Notes under the pieces: generated by a model | The model's input: the letters and a program-made list of their open reading frames with translations, nothing else | What the model was told of the DNA's origin: nothing | The model's database searches: none | DNA from: Candidatus Bathyarchaeota archaeon | GTDB lineage: Archaea > Thermoproteota > Bathyarchaeia > 40CM-2-53-6 > RBG-13-38-9 | Length of the DNA stretch: 7,054 nucleotides | Reading direction: 5' to 3' | Assembly: GCA_023144075.1 (NCBI GenBank) | Contig: JAGLGJ010000055.1 | Coordinates: 1 to 7,054, forward strand | Shown: piece after piece, positions 1 through 5,762 of the stretch | How the letters are laid out: every line of letters begins with the position of its first letter | Position numbering within the stretch: the first letter of the stretch is position 1 | Made by a program: the position numbers and the translations under genes

Positions 1-9
1 CATAATAAG

Positions 10-191
10 TCACTTTCAGTGATCTACATGTTTTGCCTACATAGGCCATGTTTGCAATGTACATTGCATATACGATTTTGTTGAAATATATATCTTGTGC
101 AATCAAAATTGCACTTACCTAAAATACGTTACTCGCGATAAACTTGACCTTCATTCAAGCAAGCATGATTATGCGCACTTAAGACTAAGTG
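10..191. repeat. Cluster of five short perfect inverted repeats
   Basis: Five short perfect inverted repeats lie in the first 191 bases. They are TCACT-TTC-AGTGA (10-22), GCCTA-CA-TAGGC (35-46), the 16-base palindrome TGCAATGTACATTGCA (53-68), GTGCAAT-CAAA-ATTGCAC (97-114) and CACTTA-AGAC-TAAGTG (176-191). The third and fourth share the half-site TGCAAT. No convincing reading frame crosses positions 1-279 on either strand. The repeats could be protein-binding sites or small hairpins. Nothing in the sequence says which, and AT-rich DNA yields some such repeats by chance. Confidence 0.45.
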
Positions 192-279
192 AGAAAAAAA
201 CTATGTTAGTTTTGAATATAAAAAATAAGAAACAAATTCAAATTAATCTAGTCAAAATCTGAGTCTCAACAAATTATTT

Positions 280-594
280 CTAAATTCTAGGAACATAATT
301 TAGTGGTGCACCAGCAGGGATGATTGACTTTTTTTTCATTTCCCTTGAATCCCTTTGGCAATGACCGATGTGTGCCGTTACCCAAGACCGTAAATATGAA
401 TAGTTCACGGTTTTACACGTCTTTGGATCGACAGCTAGATTGACAACCTTCAGAAATACTAGTGGAAGAGCTGGATCAAAAAAGTACCGTTAGTCTACAA
501 ACTTGACTTTACAATTCTGTCATTTGACGCCGCGAAGTCGTTCGCCTACCCAGTAAAGGAAGGCATCAAGGTTTGGTTGATCTTTGTTAACCTA
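280..594 (-). pseudogene. Possible decayed gene of unknown family
   Basis: Positions 301-600 are about 42% GC by hand count, close to the genes in this window. The lines on either side are about 23% and 30%. On the minus strand one frame stays protein-like from a stop at 592-594 to the TAG at 280-282, interrupted only by TGA at 520-522 and TAA at 490-492. Its longest open part is 69 codons (280-489) and includes stretches such as PALPLVFLKVVNLAVDPKT and KKKSIIPAGAPLNYVPRI. The plus strand of the right half also reads plausibly (LDFTILSFDAAKSF, then PVKEGIKVWLIFVNLGK), faintly like a cupredoxin beta-strand, but stops break that frame too. I do not recognise the family, and the coding strand is uncertain. 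A decayed or frameshifted gene explains the composition best. A short expressed ORF starting at an internal codon cannot be excluded. Confidence 0.35.
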
Positions 595-598
595 GGAA
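287..598. repeat. CTAGGAA direct repeats bounding the GC-richer block
   Basis: CTAGGAA occurs at 287-293 and again at 592-598. These positions coincide with the two edges of the block whose base composition differs from its surroundings. Just inside and outside the right edge, GTTAACCTAG (586-595) and CTAGTTAAC (612-620) form a 9-bp inverted repeat with one bulged C. The arrangement resembles a target duplication around an inserted element. No transposase or recombinase is recognisable inside, and a 7-base match can arise by chance. Confidence 0.2.
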
Positions 599-647
599 AA
601 AATACTTCGAACTAGTTAACATGGGTAAATTATAATCGAACCCTAAC

Positions 648-689
648 TCCAATAAATTGAATGGATCCAAAACAATCCAAAAAATTGGA
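648..689. repeat. Paired TCCAA...TTGGA palindromes downstream of the small membrane ORF
   Basis: TCCAAAAAATTGGA (676-689) is a 14-base dyad with TCCAA and TTGGA arms. TCCAATAAATTGAA (648-661) is a degenerate copy. The outer parts CTCCAAT (647-653) and ATTGGAG (684-690) are also inverted relative to each other. The sites lie just past the 3' end of the minus-strand small ORF at 713-835, so they could be a termination or binding region. Related copies lie on its other side at 949-962, 984-1000 and 1134-1147. Confidence 0.45.
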
Positions 690-712
690 GTGCCTAAAAA
701 CGAATTCGAGAT

Positions 713-835
713 TTAGTCTTGTTCTTCTTCTCTTTCTTCTTTTTGCTCTTTACTCGATAAAGCCCATGCCATGAAGGCCACTCCCATACCAATTCCGACA
801 ACCATCAACAGAATCCAGTAGGTTAAAGTCAACAT
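713..835 (-). CDS. Small single-span membrane protein, 40 aa, unknown function
   Basis: This ORF begins with ATG at 835 and ends with TAA at 713-715. Residues 1-8 (MLTLTYWI) run into a strongly hydrophobic segment that ends near residue 26 and contains a glycine pattern (GIGMG). A highly charged, mostly acidic tail of about 13 residues (SKEQKEEREEEQD) follows. That is the layout of a one-helix membrane protein, with the tail probably in the cytoplasm. A good TATA box (TTTATAAA on the minus strand, around 884-891) lies about 50 bases upstream of the ATG, which supports real transcription. No strong Shine-Dalgarno sequence is visible, as is common for archaeal first genes. Small accessory subunits of respiratory oxidases have this shape, but no oxidase gene is nearby, so function is unknown. 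Copies of a TCCAA...TTGGA palindrome sit on both sides. Confidence 0.6.
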   Translation of the reverse strand: MLTLTYWILLMVVGIGMGVAFMAWALSSKEQKEEREEEQD

Positions 836-881
836 GGAACACATCTTTATTCATTGATTAATAGTAAACGAATTAAAATAT

Positions 882-894
882 CTTTATAAAAAAA
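882..894 (-). promoter_or_regulatory. TATA box of the 40-aa membrane protein gene
   Basis: Read on the minus strand, this is TTTTTTATAAAGA, close to the archaeal TATA consensus. It lies about 50 bases before the ATG at 835. A transcript starting about 25 bases downstream of the box would carry a leader of roughly 25-30 bases. The call rests on motif and spacing only. Confidence 0.45.
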
Positions 895-948
895 TCAAAG
901 TATGTTGACGCATTAAATTATTGCACTCTTAAATCGTATTTATACCTA

Positions 949-1165
949 TCCAATTTTTTGGAACATCAAGTAATCATTCGATAAATTGGATCATCCAATT
1001 AATAACATTTCGTTTGTAAAAATGTGGCAGGATTTTAATTATACAAATGGTATCCTTATTGGTAAAGTAATTAGTATACCAATTATTAAAATAGTTTAAA
1101 GGACAACCATTTTCTTCAATAACAGTGATTTACTCCAATTTATTGGACACTATGTAATCACATAG
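949..1165. repeat. Repeated palindromic motif TCCAAnnnnnTTGGA and associated direct repeat
   Basis: Three dyads lie in this gene-free stretch: TCCAATTTTTTGGA (949-962), AATTGGAT-C-ATCCAATT (984-1000) and TCCAATTTATTGGA (1134-1147). The first and last are each followed by a related extension ending in GTAATCA (970-976 and 1154-1160), so the pair forms a direct repeat of about 28 bases with small indels. The last copy runs into a perfect hairpin, CTATGT-AATC-ACATAG (1150-1165), just beyond the 3' end of coaD. Repeated operators for a dimeric regulator are the simplest reading. Apart from these motifs I see no gene between 836 and 1184. Confidence 0.5.
1150..1165 (-). terminator. Hairpin downstream of coaD, possible transcript end
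   Basis: CTATGT (1150-1155) and ACATAG (1160-1165) pair perfectly around a 4-base loop, 20 bases past the coaD stop. No long U-tract follows on the minus strand, so it is a weak candidate for an archaeal intrinsic terminator. It may equally belong to the repeat described for 949-1165. Confidence 0.25.
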
Positions 1166-1184
1166 AATTTTCTAAATGGAAGGA

Positions 1185-1649
1185 TCATTCTTCTAGTATT
1201 TTTCCTTCTTTATCAATTACTCCAGAAAGGATACGACTTACAGAAATAGGCAGCCCATCTTTAGCCAACATGAAATCAACAACATATATACGGAGTGGCT
1301 CGAATTTTTTTTTGGCACGAACATTATTTATCTCTAAAGCCCTCTTCATAGTTTCACGACTTGTCACTATGCCATCTATCTTCGCATCATCTATTGTGGG
1401 CCCATAAGGATCTTTTAGAGGAATGATTTCTACTCTGTCCGACATTCCGATGTTTGAAAGAAAAATGACCAGATTTTCATATCTTTTATCGTATTTACTG
1501 ATGGCATGTTTTTTTTGTTTTCTGGCTACGAACTCATCACTTGTTAGACCAATTACTATCCTATCACCTAGTTGCAAAGCCTTTGAAAGTAGTTTACGAT
1601 GGCCTTTATGCAATATTTCGAAAGTTCCACCTAATGCAACTATCCGCAT
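1185..1649 (-). CDS. coaD: Phosphopantetheine adenylyltransferase (archaeal type)
   Basis: The protein transfers AMP from ATP to 4'-phosphopantetheine, giving dephospho-CoA, the penultimate step of coenzyme A synthesis in the cytoplasm. It is a small nucleotidyltransferase of the HxGH superfamily. The N terminus reads GGTFEILHKGH, with the HxGH nucleotide-binding motif at H14-H17, and the second signature ISVSRI is at about 135-140. There is no other domain, and 154 residues is normal for the archaeal family. I start at ATG 1649 because GGTGA lies 10 bases upstream and the protein then begins directly with the first beta-strand (MRIVALGGTF). An in-frame ATG at 1670 would add seven residues (MTGEKQK) but has no ribosome-binding site. 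The gene is divergent from the isoprenoid operon and appears to share its promoter region. The archaeal enzyme is closer to the PPAT domain of eukaryotic CoA synthase than to bacterial CoaD, so the symbol is by function. Confidence 0.9.
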   Translation of the reverse strand: MRIVALGGTFEILHKGHRKLLSKALQLGDRIVIGLTSDEFVARKQKKHAISKYDKRYENLVIFLSNIGMSDRVEIIPLKDPYGPTIDDAKIDGIVTSRETMKRALEINNVRAKKKFEPLRIYVVDFMLAKDGLPISVSRILSGVIDKEGKILEE

Positions 1650-1718
1650 TTTTTGTTTTTCACCAGTCATAGATACAGCCCATCACTTGCAAAAGTTCAA
1701 GAGAATCGAAACATCTAA

Positions 1719-1732
1719 CTCTTAATATTAGA
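1719..1732. promoter_or_regulatory. Shared bidirectional TATA element between coaD and ubiX
   Basis: The sequence CTCTTAATATTAGA contains the perfect palindrome TAATATTA (1723-1730) and reads as a TATA-like box on both strands. Starting about 25 bases away, a plus-strand transcript would begin near 1752, ahead of the ubiX start at 1800. A minus-strand transcript would begin near 1700, ahead of coaD at 1649. This is the best single candidate in the 150-base gap. It is inferred from motif and spacing. Confidence 0.4.
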
Positions 1733-1799
1733 TCATGATAAGATACATTTTCCACTCTTTAACCTACTTGAATTTTATCATATTTGGTGGTGAAGAATA

Positions 1800-2363
1800 T
1801 TGCATATAGTAGTTGGCATAACAGGAGCCAGTGGCGCAATATATGCATGGAGATTTCTTGAAGTTCTAAAAGAGAGAGGAATAGATGTATCAATCATAAT
1901 TACAAATCCAGCACAAGAAATCTTTGAACTCGAACTTTCGAAAAAGCCTGAAGACGTCCTAAGTATGGCAAAACAGCATTATGATATTGATGATTTTTCT
2001 TCTCCACTTGCTAGTGGGTCATATCAATTCGATGCAATGGTCATTGTTCCATGTTCGATGGCTTCAGTAGGAGCTATAGCAAGTGGAAATTCCAGAAACT
2101 TATTGTTAAGAGCTGCAGACATATGCCTGAAAGAGGGGCGACCCCTAATCATAGTTACTCGAGAAACACCTTTGAATTCAATTCATCTTGAAAATCTCTT
2201 GAAATTGAGCCGTATGGGTGCCGCAATCATTCCTGCAAGTCCAGGATTCTATCACAAGCCAAAAACCATACTAGACCTTGTAGACTTTATCATCGGCAGA
2301 ATACTTCTGAGACTTGGCCTAAAACAAGATCTATTTAATCCCTGGGGAAAAGATCTATCTTAA
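1800..2363 (+). CDS. ubiX: Flavin prenyltransferase UbiX (prenylated-FMN synthase)
   Basis: UbiX joins a dimethylallyl group to reduced FMN, making prenyl-FMN, the cofactor of UbiD-family decarboxylases. The N-terminal flavin loop GITGASGA is at residues 6-13. VPCSM lies at 83-87. RAAD is followed by KEG (K111), RET (R121, E122), SRMG, and a GFYHKP segment with Y151, then R167. The spacings K-10-R-30-Y-16-R match the catalytic K129/R139/Y169/R185 set known from Pseudomonas UbiX, so the active site looks intact. At 187 residues the protein is full length. The start is TTG at 1800: GGTGGTGA ends 6 bases before it, and nearby GTG codons are out of frame. It is the first gene of a four-gene operon, 41 bases ahead of the UbiD homologue it presumably serves. 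The family was once called 3-octaprenyl-4-hydroxybenzoate carboxy-lyase, but a ubiquinone role is unlikely in this archaeal context. Confidence 0.93.
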   Translation: MHIVVGITGASGAIYAWRFLEVLKERGIDVSIIITNPAQEIFELELSKKPEDVLSMAKQHYDIDDFSSPLASGSYQFDAMVIVPCSMASVGAIASGNSRNLLLRAADICLKEGRPLIIVTRETPLNSIHLENLLKLSRMGAAIIPASPGFYHKPKTILDLVDFIIGRILLRLGLKQDLFNPWGKDLS

Positions 2364-2404
2364 TATCTGAATATCTAATATCGACTTGATAAGTGAAAAA
2401 GTTA

Positions 2405-3709
2405 ATGGCAGACCTTAGGTCATTCATCCAAGAGTTACAGAGAGAAGAAGAACTGATAGAAATCGACAAGACAATAGATACAAAATTTCAGGCATCATCA
2501 CTGATCAAAAAACATGATGGTAAAAAAGCTATTTTATTCAAAACTGAGAAGAAAAACAGAATTGTTTCAGGAATATGTGGAACAAAGAAGAAATTGTCAT
2601 TAGCCCTGGGGATGCCCATAGAGAAAACAAGGCCATTCATAATGGAAGCCATTAATACCCCACAAAATCCAGAACCAGATGGCGCCCTTGAAGCAAAAGA
2701 ACAATTGTCGAACCTTAATGAATTACCAATTCTAACACATTTCGATAGAGACGGTGGACCATTCATAACCTCTGCCATAGTATCTGCAAAAATACCAGGT
2801 GAGAATAAGGAGAATATCTCATTTCATCGTTTCATGGTCATTGACAACCAACACATGGCAATAAGAATCGTTCCACGGCACCTCTACAGAATTTGCAAAA
2901 TTGCCAGAGATTCAGGTCAAAAAACACTAGATATTGGAATAGCGATAGGCCTACATCCAGCTATTCTTATTGCAGCTGCGTGTCCTGCACAATTCGGCAC
3001 AAGCGAATACGGGATTGCTAATAGATTTCTAAACGGTGAACTGAAAACAGCCAGATGCAAAACCATTGAGGCAAATGTTCCAGCAGACTCAGAAATTGTT
3101 ATTGAAGGTAAAATTCTTCTCGATAAAAACGTTGATGAAGGCCCCTTTGTAGATATGACAGGAACATATGATATCATCCGAAAACAACCTTTAGTAAAAG
3201 TGGAAAATATTTTTTGTAGAAAAGACTTCATTTATCATGCGCTACTTCCTTCTGGCATGGAACATGGATTACTTATGGGCATGCCTCAAGAATCTAAAAT
3301 TGCTGAAACTGTCGCAGGAGTTGTTCCAAAAATCAAAGATGTGAATCTAACTCCTGGAGGTTGCCACTGGCTCCATGCAGTAGTTTCAATTGAAAAACAA
3401 ACAGAAGGAGATGCCAAAAATGCGATTCTTGCAGCATTTGCAGGTCATCCGTCACTTAAACAAGCAATAATCGTCGATGCAGACATTGATGTAAATGATA
3501 TGAAAGATGTTGAATGGGCAATAGCTACTCGATTCCAAGGAGACCGAGGATTGGTAATGATAAAGAATGCTAGAGGTTCAAGTCTAGACCCATCAGGAGA
3601 TCAAGAGTTAAACCTTACAACCAAGATCGGAATCGACGCTACAATGACCTTTCTTAGGAAAAAAGGGGATTTTGAAAAAGCGAAAATCCCCCTCAATCAC
3701 GAAGCGTGA
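2405..3709 (+). CDS. UbiD-family decarboxylase, likely anhydromevalonate phosphate decarboxylase (AMPD)
   Basis: This is a prenyl-FMN-dependent decarboxylase of the UbiD family. Next to aconitase-X genes it most likely converts trans-anhydromevalonate 5-phosphate to isopentenyl phosphate in the archaeal mevalonate pathway. Numbered from ATG 2405 (434 residues), the N terminus has the usual DLRSFIQELQ...EELIEI form. The Mn/prenyl-FMN ligands of the family fit N137, H159 and E201 (in SEYGIAN). The catalytic triad fits R142, E245 and D250 in VDEGPFVDMTG, with Asp in the last position as in many UbiDs. VPADSEIVIEGKI precedes it. I prefer ATG 2405 because GTGA at 2393-2396 sits 8 bases upstream like a Shine-Dalgarno. 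The alternative GTG start at 2393 would use that same sequence and add four residues. The stop lies 10 bases before the preferred start of the next gene. Substrate assignment is by neighbourhood; the decarboxylase family is clear from the sequence. Confidence 0.88.
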   Translation: MADLRSFIQELQREEELIEIDKTIDTKFQASSLIKKHDGKKAILFKTEKKNRIVSGICGTKKKLSLALGMPIEKTRPFIMEAINTPQNPEPDGALEAKEQLSNLNELPILTHFDRDGGPFITSAIVSAKIPGENKENISFHRFMVIDNQHMAIRIVPRHLYRICKIARDSGQKTLDIGIAIGLHPAILIAAACPAQFGTSEYGIANRFLNGELKTARCKTIEANVPADSEIVIEGKILLDKNVDEGPFVDMTGTYDIIRKQPLVKVENIFCRKDFIYHALLPSGMEHGLLMGMPQESKIAETVAGVVPKIKDVNLTPGGCHWLHAVVSIEKQTEGDAKNAILAAFAGHPSLKQAIIVDADIDVNDMKDVEWAIATRFQGDRGLVMIKNARGSSLDPSGDQELNLTTKIGIDATMTFLRKKGDFEKAKIPLNHEA

Positions 3710-3719
3710 AAGCAAGACA

Positions 3720-4919
3720 TTGTATCTCACAACAGAAGAAGAAAAAATTCTCAACCGAGAGTCAGGTGAAGCTGCAGCCACCGCAATGAGATTACTTGTG
3801 ACTATGGGTGAGATCTTTGATGCTGACAGATTAATACCAATAATAAGTGCACAAATATCCGGAATATCCTATAAAACAATTGGAGACGCAGGGTTAGAAT
3901 TCATTCAAGATTTCTCTAGATTAGGAGCTAAAACCTCCGTCTATGCGTCTATGAATCCCGCAGGGATGGATCTAGATCATTGGAAAGAAATCGGAATTCC
4001 TGAAGATTTCGCTATAAATCAAAAAAAGATAATTTCAGCATTAAATGAAATTGGTGTAAAGTCGACATGCACATGTACACCATATCTGCTAGAAAGAATT
4101 CCAAATTACGGAGATCACTTAGCGTGGGCGGAGTCGTCAGCAGTAATATATGCAAATTCAGTTTTAGGAGCGATGACGAATCGTGAAGGAGGACCCATTG
4201 CACTTGCAAGCGCTATCATAGGGAAAACGCCACTATATGGATTCCACATTAAAAATAATAGAAGACCTACTCTTTCCATCGATGTTCAATGTGAACTAAA
4301 AAACGAACTTGACTTCAGCCTCTTAGGTTTTTACATAGGAAAAAAAGCGAGTGAAGAGATACCATTTATAAATTTACCAACTAACCTCATCAACAATACG
4401 TGTCTTAAAGCATTAGGAGCAGCGATGGCAACTTCAGGAGGACAGGCAATCTATCACATCAAAGACATTACACCAGAGTCCAAAGATTTCAAAGAGGATA
4501 AACTAAAAGAAAAAATAACTGTCGAACGTTACGAACTCAATAAAACAAAAGAATCATTATCACAAGAACTTGATCCTGACATTGTCTTTATAGGATGCCC
4601 TCATTGCAACATAGAAGAAATCGAAGAAATTTCAAAAATCTCTAGAGAGACACGACTTGTTAGGAAACTATATGTATGTACATCAAGACACGTTTGGAAA
4701 ACTGCTAATTCGAAAGGTTACATAGATGAAATTGAAAAGGCTGGTGGAAGAGTAGTAAAGGACACTTGTATGGTTGTAACTCCTCTTGAGAGAATGGGAA
4801 TAAGTCGAGTTTTGACTAATTCTTCCAAGGCCGCTAATTATCTGCCCACATTATGCAAATCAAAGGTATACCTTAGAGATCTAAAAGGCTGTATGAAATA
4901 TGCGATCGATGGAAATTGA
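3720..4919 (+). CDS. Aconitase X large subunit, likely phosphomevalonate dehydratase (PMDh-L)
   Basis: The catalytic large subunit of aconitase X carries an iron-sulfur cluster and, with the small subunit, dehydrates (R)-mevalonate 5-phosphate to trans-anhydromevalonate 5-phosphate. From TTG 3720 the protein is 399 residues, the usual family size, and begins YLTTEEEKILNRESGEA, matching the typical family N terminus. Further signatures are STCTCTPY (C117, C119), WAESSAVIYANSVLGAMTN followed by REGGP near 136-160, IGCPHC (C293, C296), a Cys at 350 in KDTCMV, and TNSSKAANYLP near the C terminus. C117/C119 and C350 are plausible cluster ligands, an inference from conservation. An upstream in-frame TTG at 3672 would add 16 basic residues and overlap ubiD by 38 bases. 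I reject it because the GTGA at 3706-3709, which includes the ubiD stop, is 10 bases before 3720. The 3' end overlaps the small-subunit gene, implying coupled translation. Confidence 0.9.
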   Translation: MYLTTEEEKILNRESGEAAATAMRLLVTMGEIFDADRLIPIISAQISGISYKTIGDAGLEFIQDFSRLGAKTSVYASMNPAGMDLDHWKEIGIPEDFAINQKKIISALNEIGVKSTCTCTPYLLERIPNYGDHLAWAESSAVIYANSVLGAMTNREGGPIALASAIIGKTPLYGFHIKNNRRPTLSIDVQCELKNELDFSLLGFYIGKKASEEIPFINLPTNLINNTCLKALGAAMATSGGQAIYHIKDITPESKDFKEDKLKEKITVERYELNKTKESLSQELDPDIVFIGCPHCNIEEIEEISKISRETRLVRKLYVCTSRHVWKTANSKGYIDEIEKAGGRVVKDTCMVVTPLERMGISRVLTNSSKAANYLPTLCKSKVYLRDLKGCMKYAIDGN

Positions 4920-5325
4920 GATCAAAGGAAGAGGCCTCATTCATGGCATTGCCGAAGGAGAGGCCTTGGTAACTAGTCAACCAATCTCTTTCTTAGGCGG
5001 CGTGGATCCTAAGACTGGGTTAATTATAGAAAAAGGTCATGAACTTGAGGGTTCCAATATTTCAAAGAAGATACTGATATTCCCCCATGGTAAAGGAAGC
5101 ACAGTCGGATCTTATACATTGTTCGCAATGGCAAAGAATGGAACTAAACCCGCCGGAATAATAAATCATAAAACTGAACCAATAATAGCAGCTGGTTGCG
5201 CCATTGCTAAAATTCCATTGATCGACAATCTAGAGATTGATCCAATAAAGCAAATAGATAACGGAGATTTTGTAATAATTAACTCATCAGAAGGCCTAAT
5301 AAAGTTCAATAAAAAAGAGACATAA
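4900..5325 (+). CDS. Aconitase X small (swivel-domain) subunit, likely PMDh-S
   Basis: This 141-residue protein is the small subunit that pairs with the aconitase-X large subunit to form the mevalonate 5-phosphate dehydratase. It corresponds to the aconitase swivel domain. Family signatures are GRGLIHGIAEGEALVTSQP (10-28), ISFLGGVDPKTG (29-40), FPHGKGSTVGSY (61-72) and GIINHKTEPIIAAG (86-99). The serine of GKGSTVGSY is the likely active-site residue, by analogy with the aconitase swivel domain. The start overlaps the large-subunit gene by 20 bases. An alternative ATG at 4909 would give MEIEIKGRG with an 11-base overlap and is almost equally good, since neither start has a strong ribosome-binding site. 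Translational coupling and a 1:1 subunit ratio are likely. It is the last gene of the operon and is followed by a hairpin with a T-tract. Confidence 0.9.
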   Translation: MRSMEIEIKGRGLIHGIAEGEALVTSQPISFLGGVDPKTGLIIEKGHELEGSNISKKILIFPHGKGSTVGSYTLFAMAKNGTKPAGIINHKTEPIIAAGCAIAKIPLIDNLEIDPIKQIDNGDFVIINSSEGLIKFNKKET

Positions 5326-5367
5326 ACGAGAGATCTTTCAATAGTCACAATCGATAATTATTTCATT

Positions 5368-5382
5368 AGGAAATTTTTTCCT
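5368..5382 (+). terminator. Hairpin/T-tract after the isoprenoid operon
   Basis: AGGAAATTTTTTCCT can fold as a 6-bp stem with a 3-base loop and contains a run of six T. It lies about 40 bases after the last stop of the operon. Archaeal intrinsic termination relies mainly on T-rich tracts, so this is a reasonable transcript end. Confidence 0.4.
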
Positions 5383-5393
5383 TTAATTAATCG

Positions 5394-5415
5394 AGATGAA
5401 TGCTAGATGAATGTT
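5394..5415. repeat. Tandem 11-base repeat
   Basis: AGATGAATGCT is followed directly by AGATGAATGTT, two copies differing at one base, just upstream of a TATA-like stretch. It looks like a simple slippage duplication with no evident function. Confidence 0.4.
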
Positions 5416-5430
5416 TAAAAAAATATAATA
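5413..5430 (+). promoter_or_regulatory. TATA-like box ahead of a possible small membrane peptide
   Basis: The AT stretch GTTTAAAAAAATATAATA resembles an archaeal TATA box. It lies about 80-90 bases before the candidate peptide at 5507-5602. The surrounding DNA is very AT-rich, so specificity is low. Confidence 0.25.
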
Positions 5431-5506
5431 ATTTTTCAATTCTCAAACGTATTAACTGCAATCATCATCATTTTATTCAACATGTTAGTTTCATTGGGAT
5501 TCTTTC

Positions 5507-5602
5507 GTGGAGCTGAATGTTGCAACTGTGACCGCCATATCATTGATAATCATCGTAATTATTATTCTGATTACTATCTTGACTGAAAGAAAAAAATTCT
5601 AA
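5507..5602 (+). CDS. Possible 31-aa membrane peptide
   Basis: From GTG 5507 to TAA 5600-5602 the frame encodes a very hydrophobic stretch at about residues 5-26 (VATVTAISLIIIVIIILIT), followed by the basic tail LTERKKF. That is the shape of a one-helix membrane peptide with its C terminus inside. The start is uncertain: no clear ribosome-binding site precedes the GTG, and the frame is open only from a stop at about 5486. A T-rich tract (ATTTTGTTTTTCTC, about 5601-5615) follows and could end the transcript. The overlapping ATG frame at 5482 (MLVSLGFFRGAECC...) is polar in its second half and less protein-like. It may be a chance ORF in isoleucine-biased AT-rich DNA. Confidence 0.35.
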   Translation: MELNVATVTAISLIIIVIIILITILTERKKF

Positions 5603-5683
5603 TTTTGTTTTTCTCTAAAAGCTATTTGAAAACAGCGATATGGCCTCACAAACATCATAAAAAGTATGGTAGCCCGGGGGAGA

Positions 5684-5704
5684 ATTTCGAAAAGTCATCT
5701 TTTT
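5684..5704 (-). other. tRNA intron 3, T loop, between positions 59 and 60
   Basis: This is a near-ideal bulge-helix-bulge. The outer T stem is GGGAG/CTCCC, the central 4-bp helix is TTCG/CGAA, the 3-nt bulges are AAA and ATT, and the inner stem AAAAG/CTTTT has loop ATGA. Cutting after the second base of each bulge removes 21 nt and restores the 7-base loop UUCGAAU. Confidence 0.85.
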
Positions 5705-5725
5705 TTCGAACTCCCGTCGACGGGT

Positions 5726-5746
5726 TTCTTCTCCTTAGAGGAGGAT
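5726..5746 (-). other. tRNA intron 2, canonical 37/38 position
   Basis: The intron lies between G37 and A38. Bulges GGA and AAA flank a short central helix TCT/AGA, with a small inner hairpin (CTCC/GGAG). Cutting after the second base of each bulge removes 21 nt and leaves CUCUGG joined to A, closed by stem GCGGG/CCCGU. Confidence 0.8.
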
Positions 5747-5762
5747 CCAGAGCCCGCTATCC

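Noticed and set aside
301..600. A structured RNA such as SRP RNA or RNase P RNA in the GC-richer block
   Set aside because: I found none of the conserved sequence elements of those RNAs. The composition and long broken frame fit a decayed gene better.
648..1165. CRISPR array
   Set aside because: The repeated units are irregularly spaced, differ in sequence and orientation, and there are no uniform spacers or cas genes.
1650..1670. ATG at 1670 as the coaD start
   Set aside because: There is no ribosome-binding site before it. The GGTGA between the two ATGs fits the start at 1649, where the nucleotidyltransferase fold begins.
1423..1725. 100-codon plus-strand frame opposite coaD
   Set aside because: It is the antisense shadow of coaD, has no family features and runs across the divergent promoter region.
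2488..3231. Two minus-strand frames inside the UbiD-family gene
   Set aside because: They lie wholly antisense to a clearly conserved enzyme, and their sequences show no domain pattern.
3672..3719. Upstream TTG start for the aconitase-X large subunit
   Set aside because: It would add 16 basic residues not typical of the family and overlap ubiD by 38 bases. The start at 3720 matches the family N terminus and has GTGA 10 bases upstream.
5394..5415. C/D box small RNA suggested by GATGAATG repeats
   Set aside because: The boxes do not match RUGAUGA/CUGA with proper spacing. A simple tandem duplication explains them.
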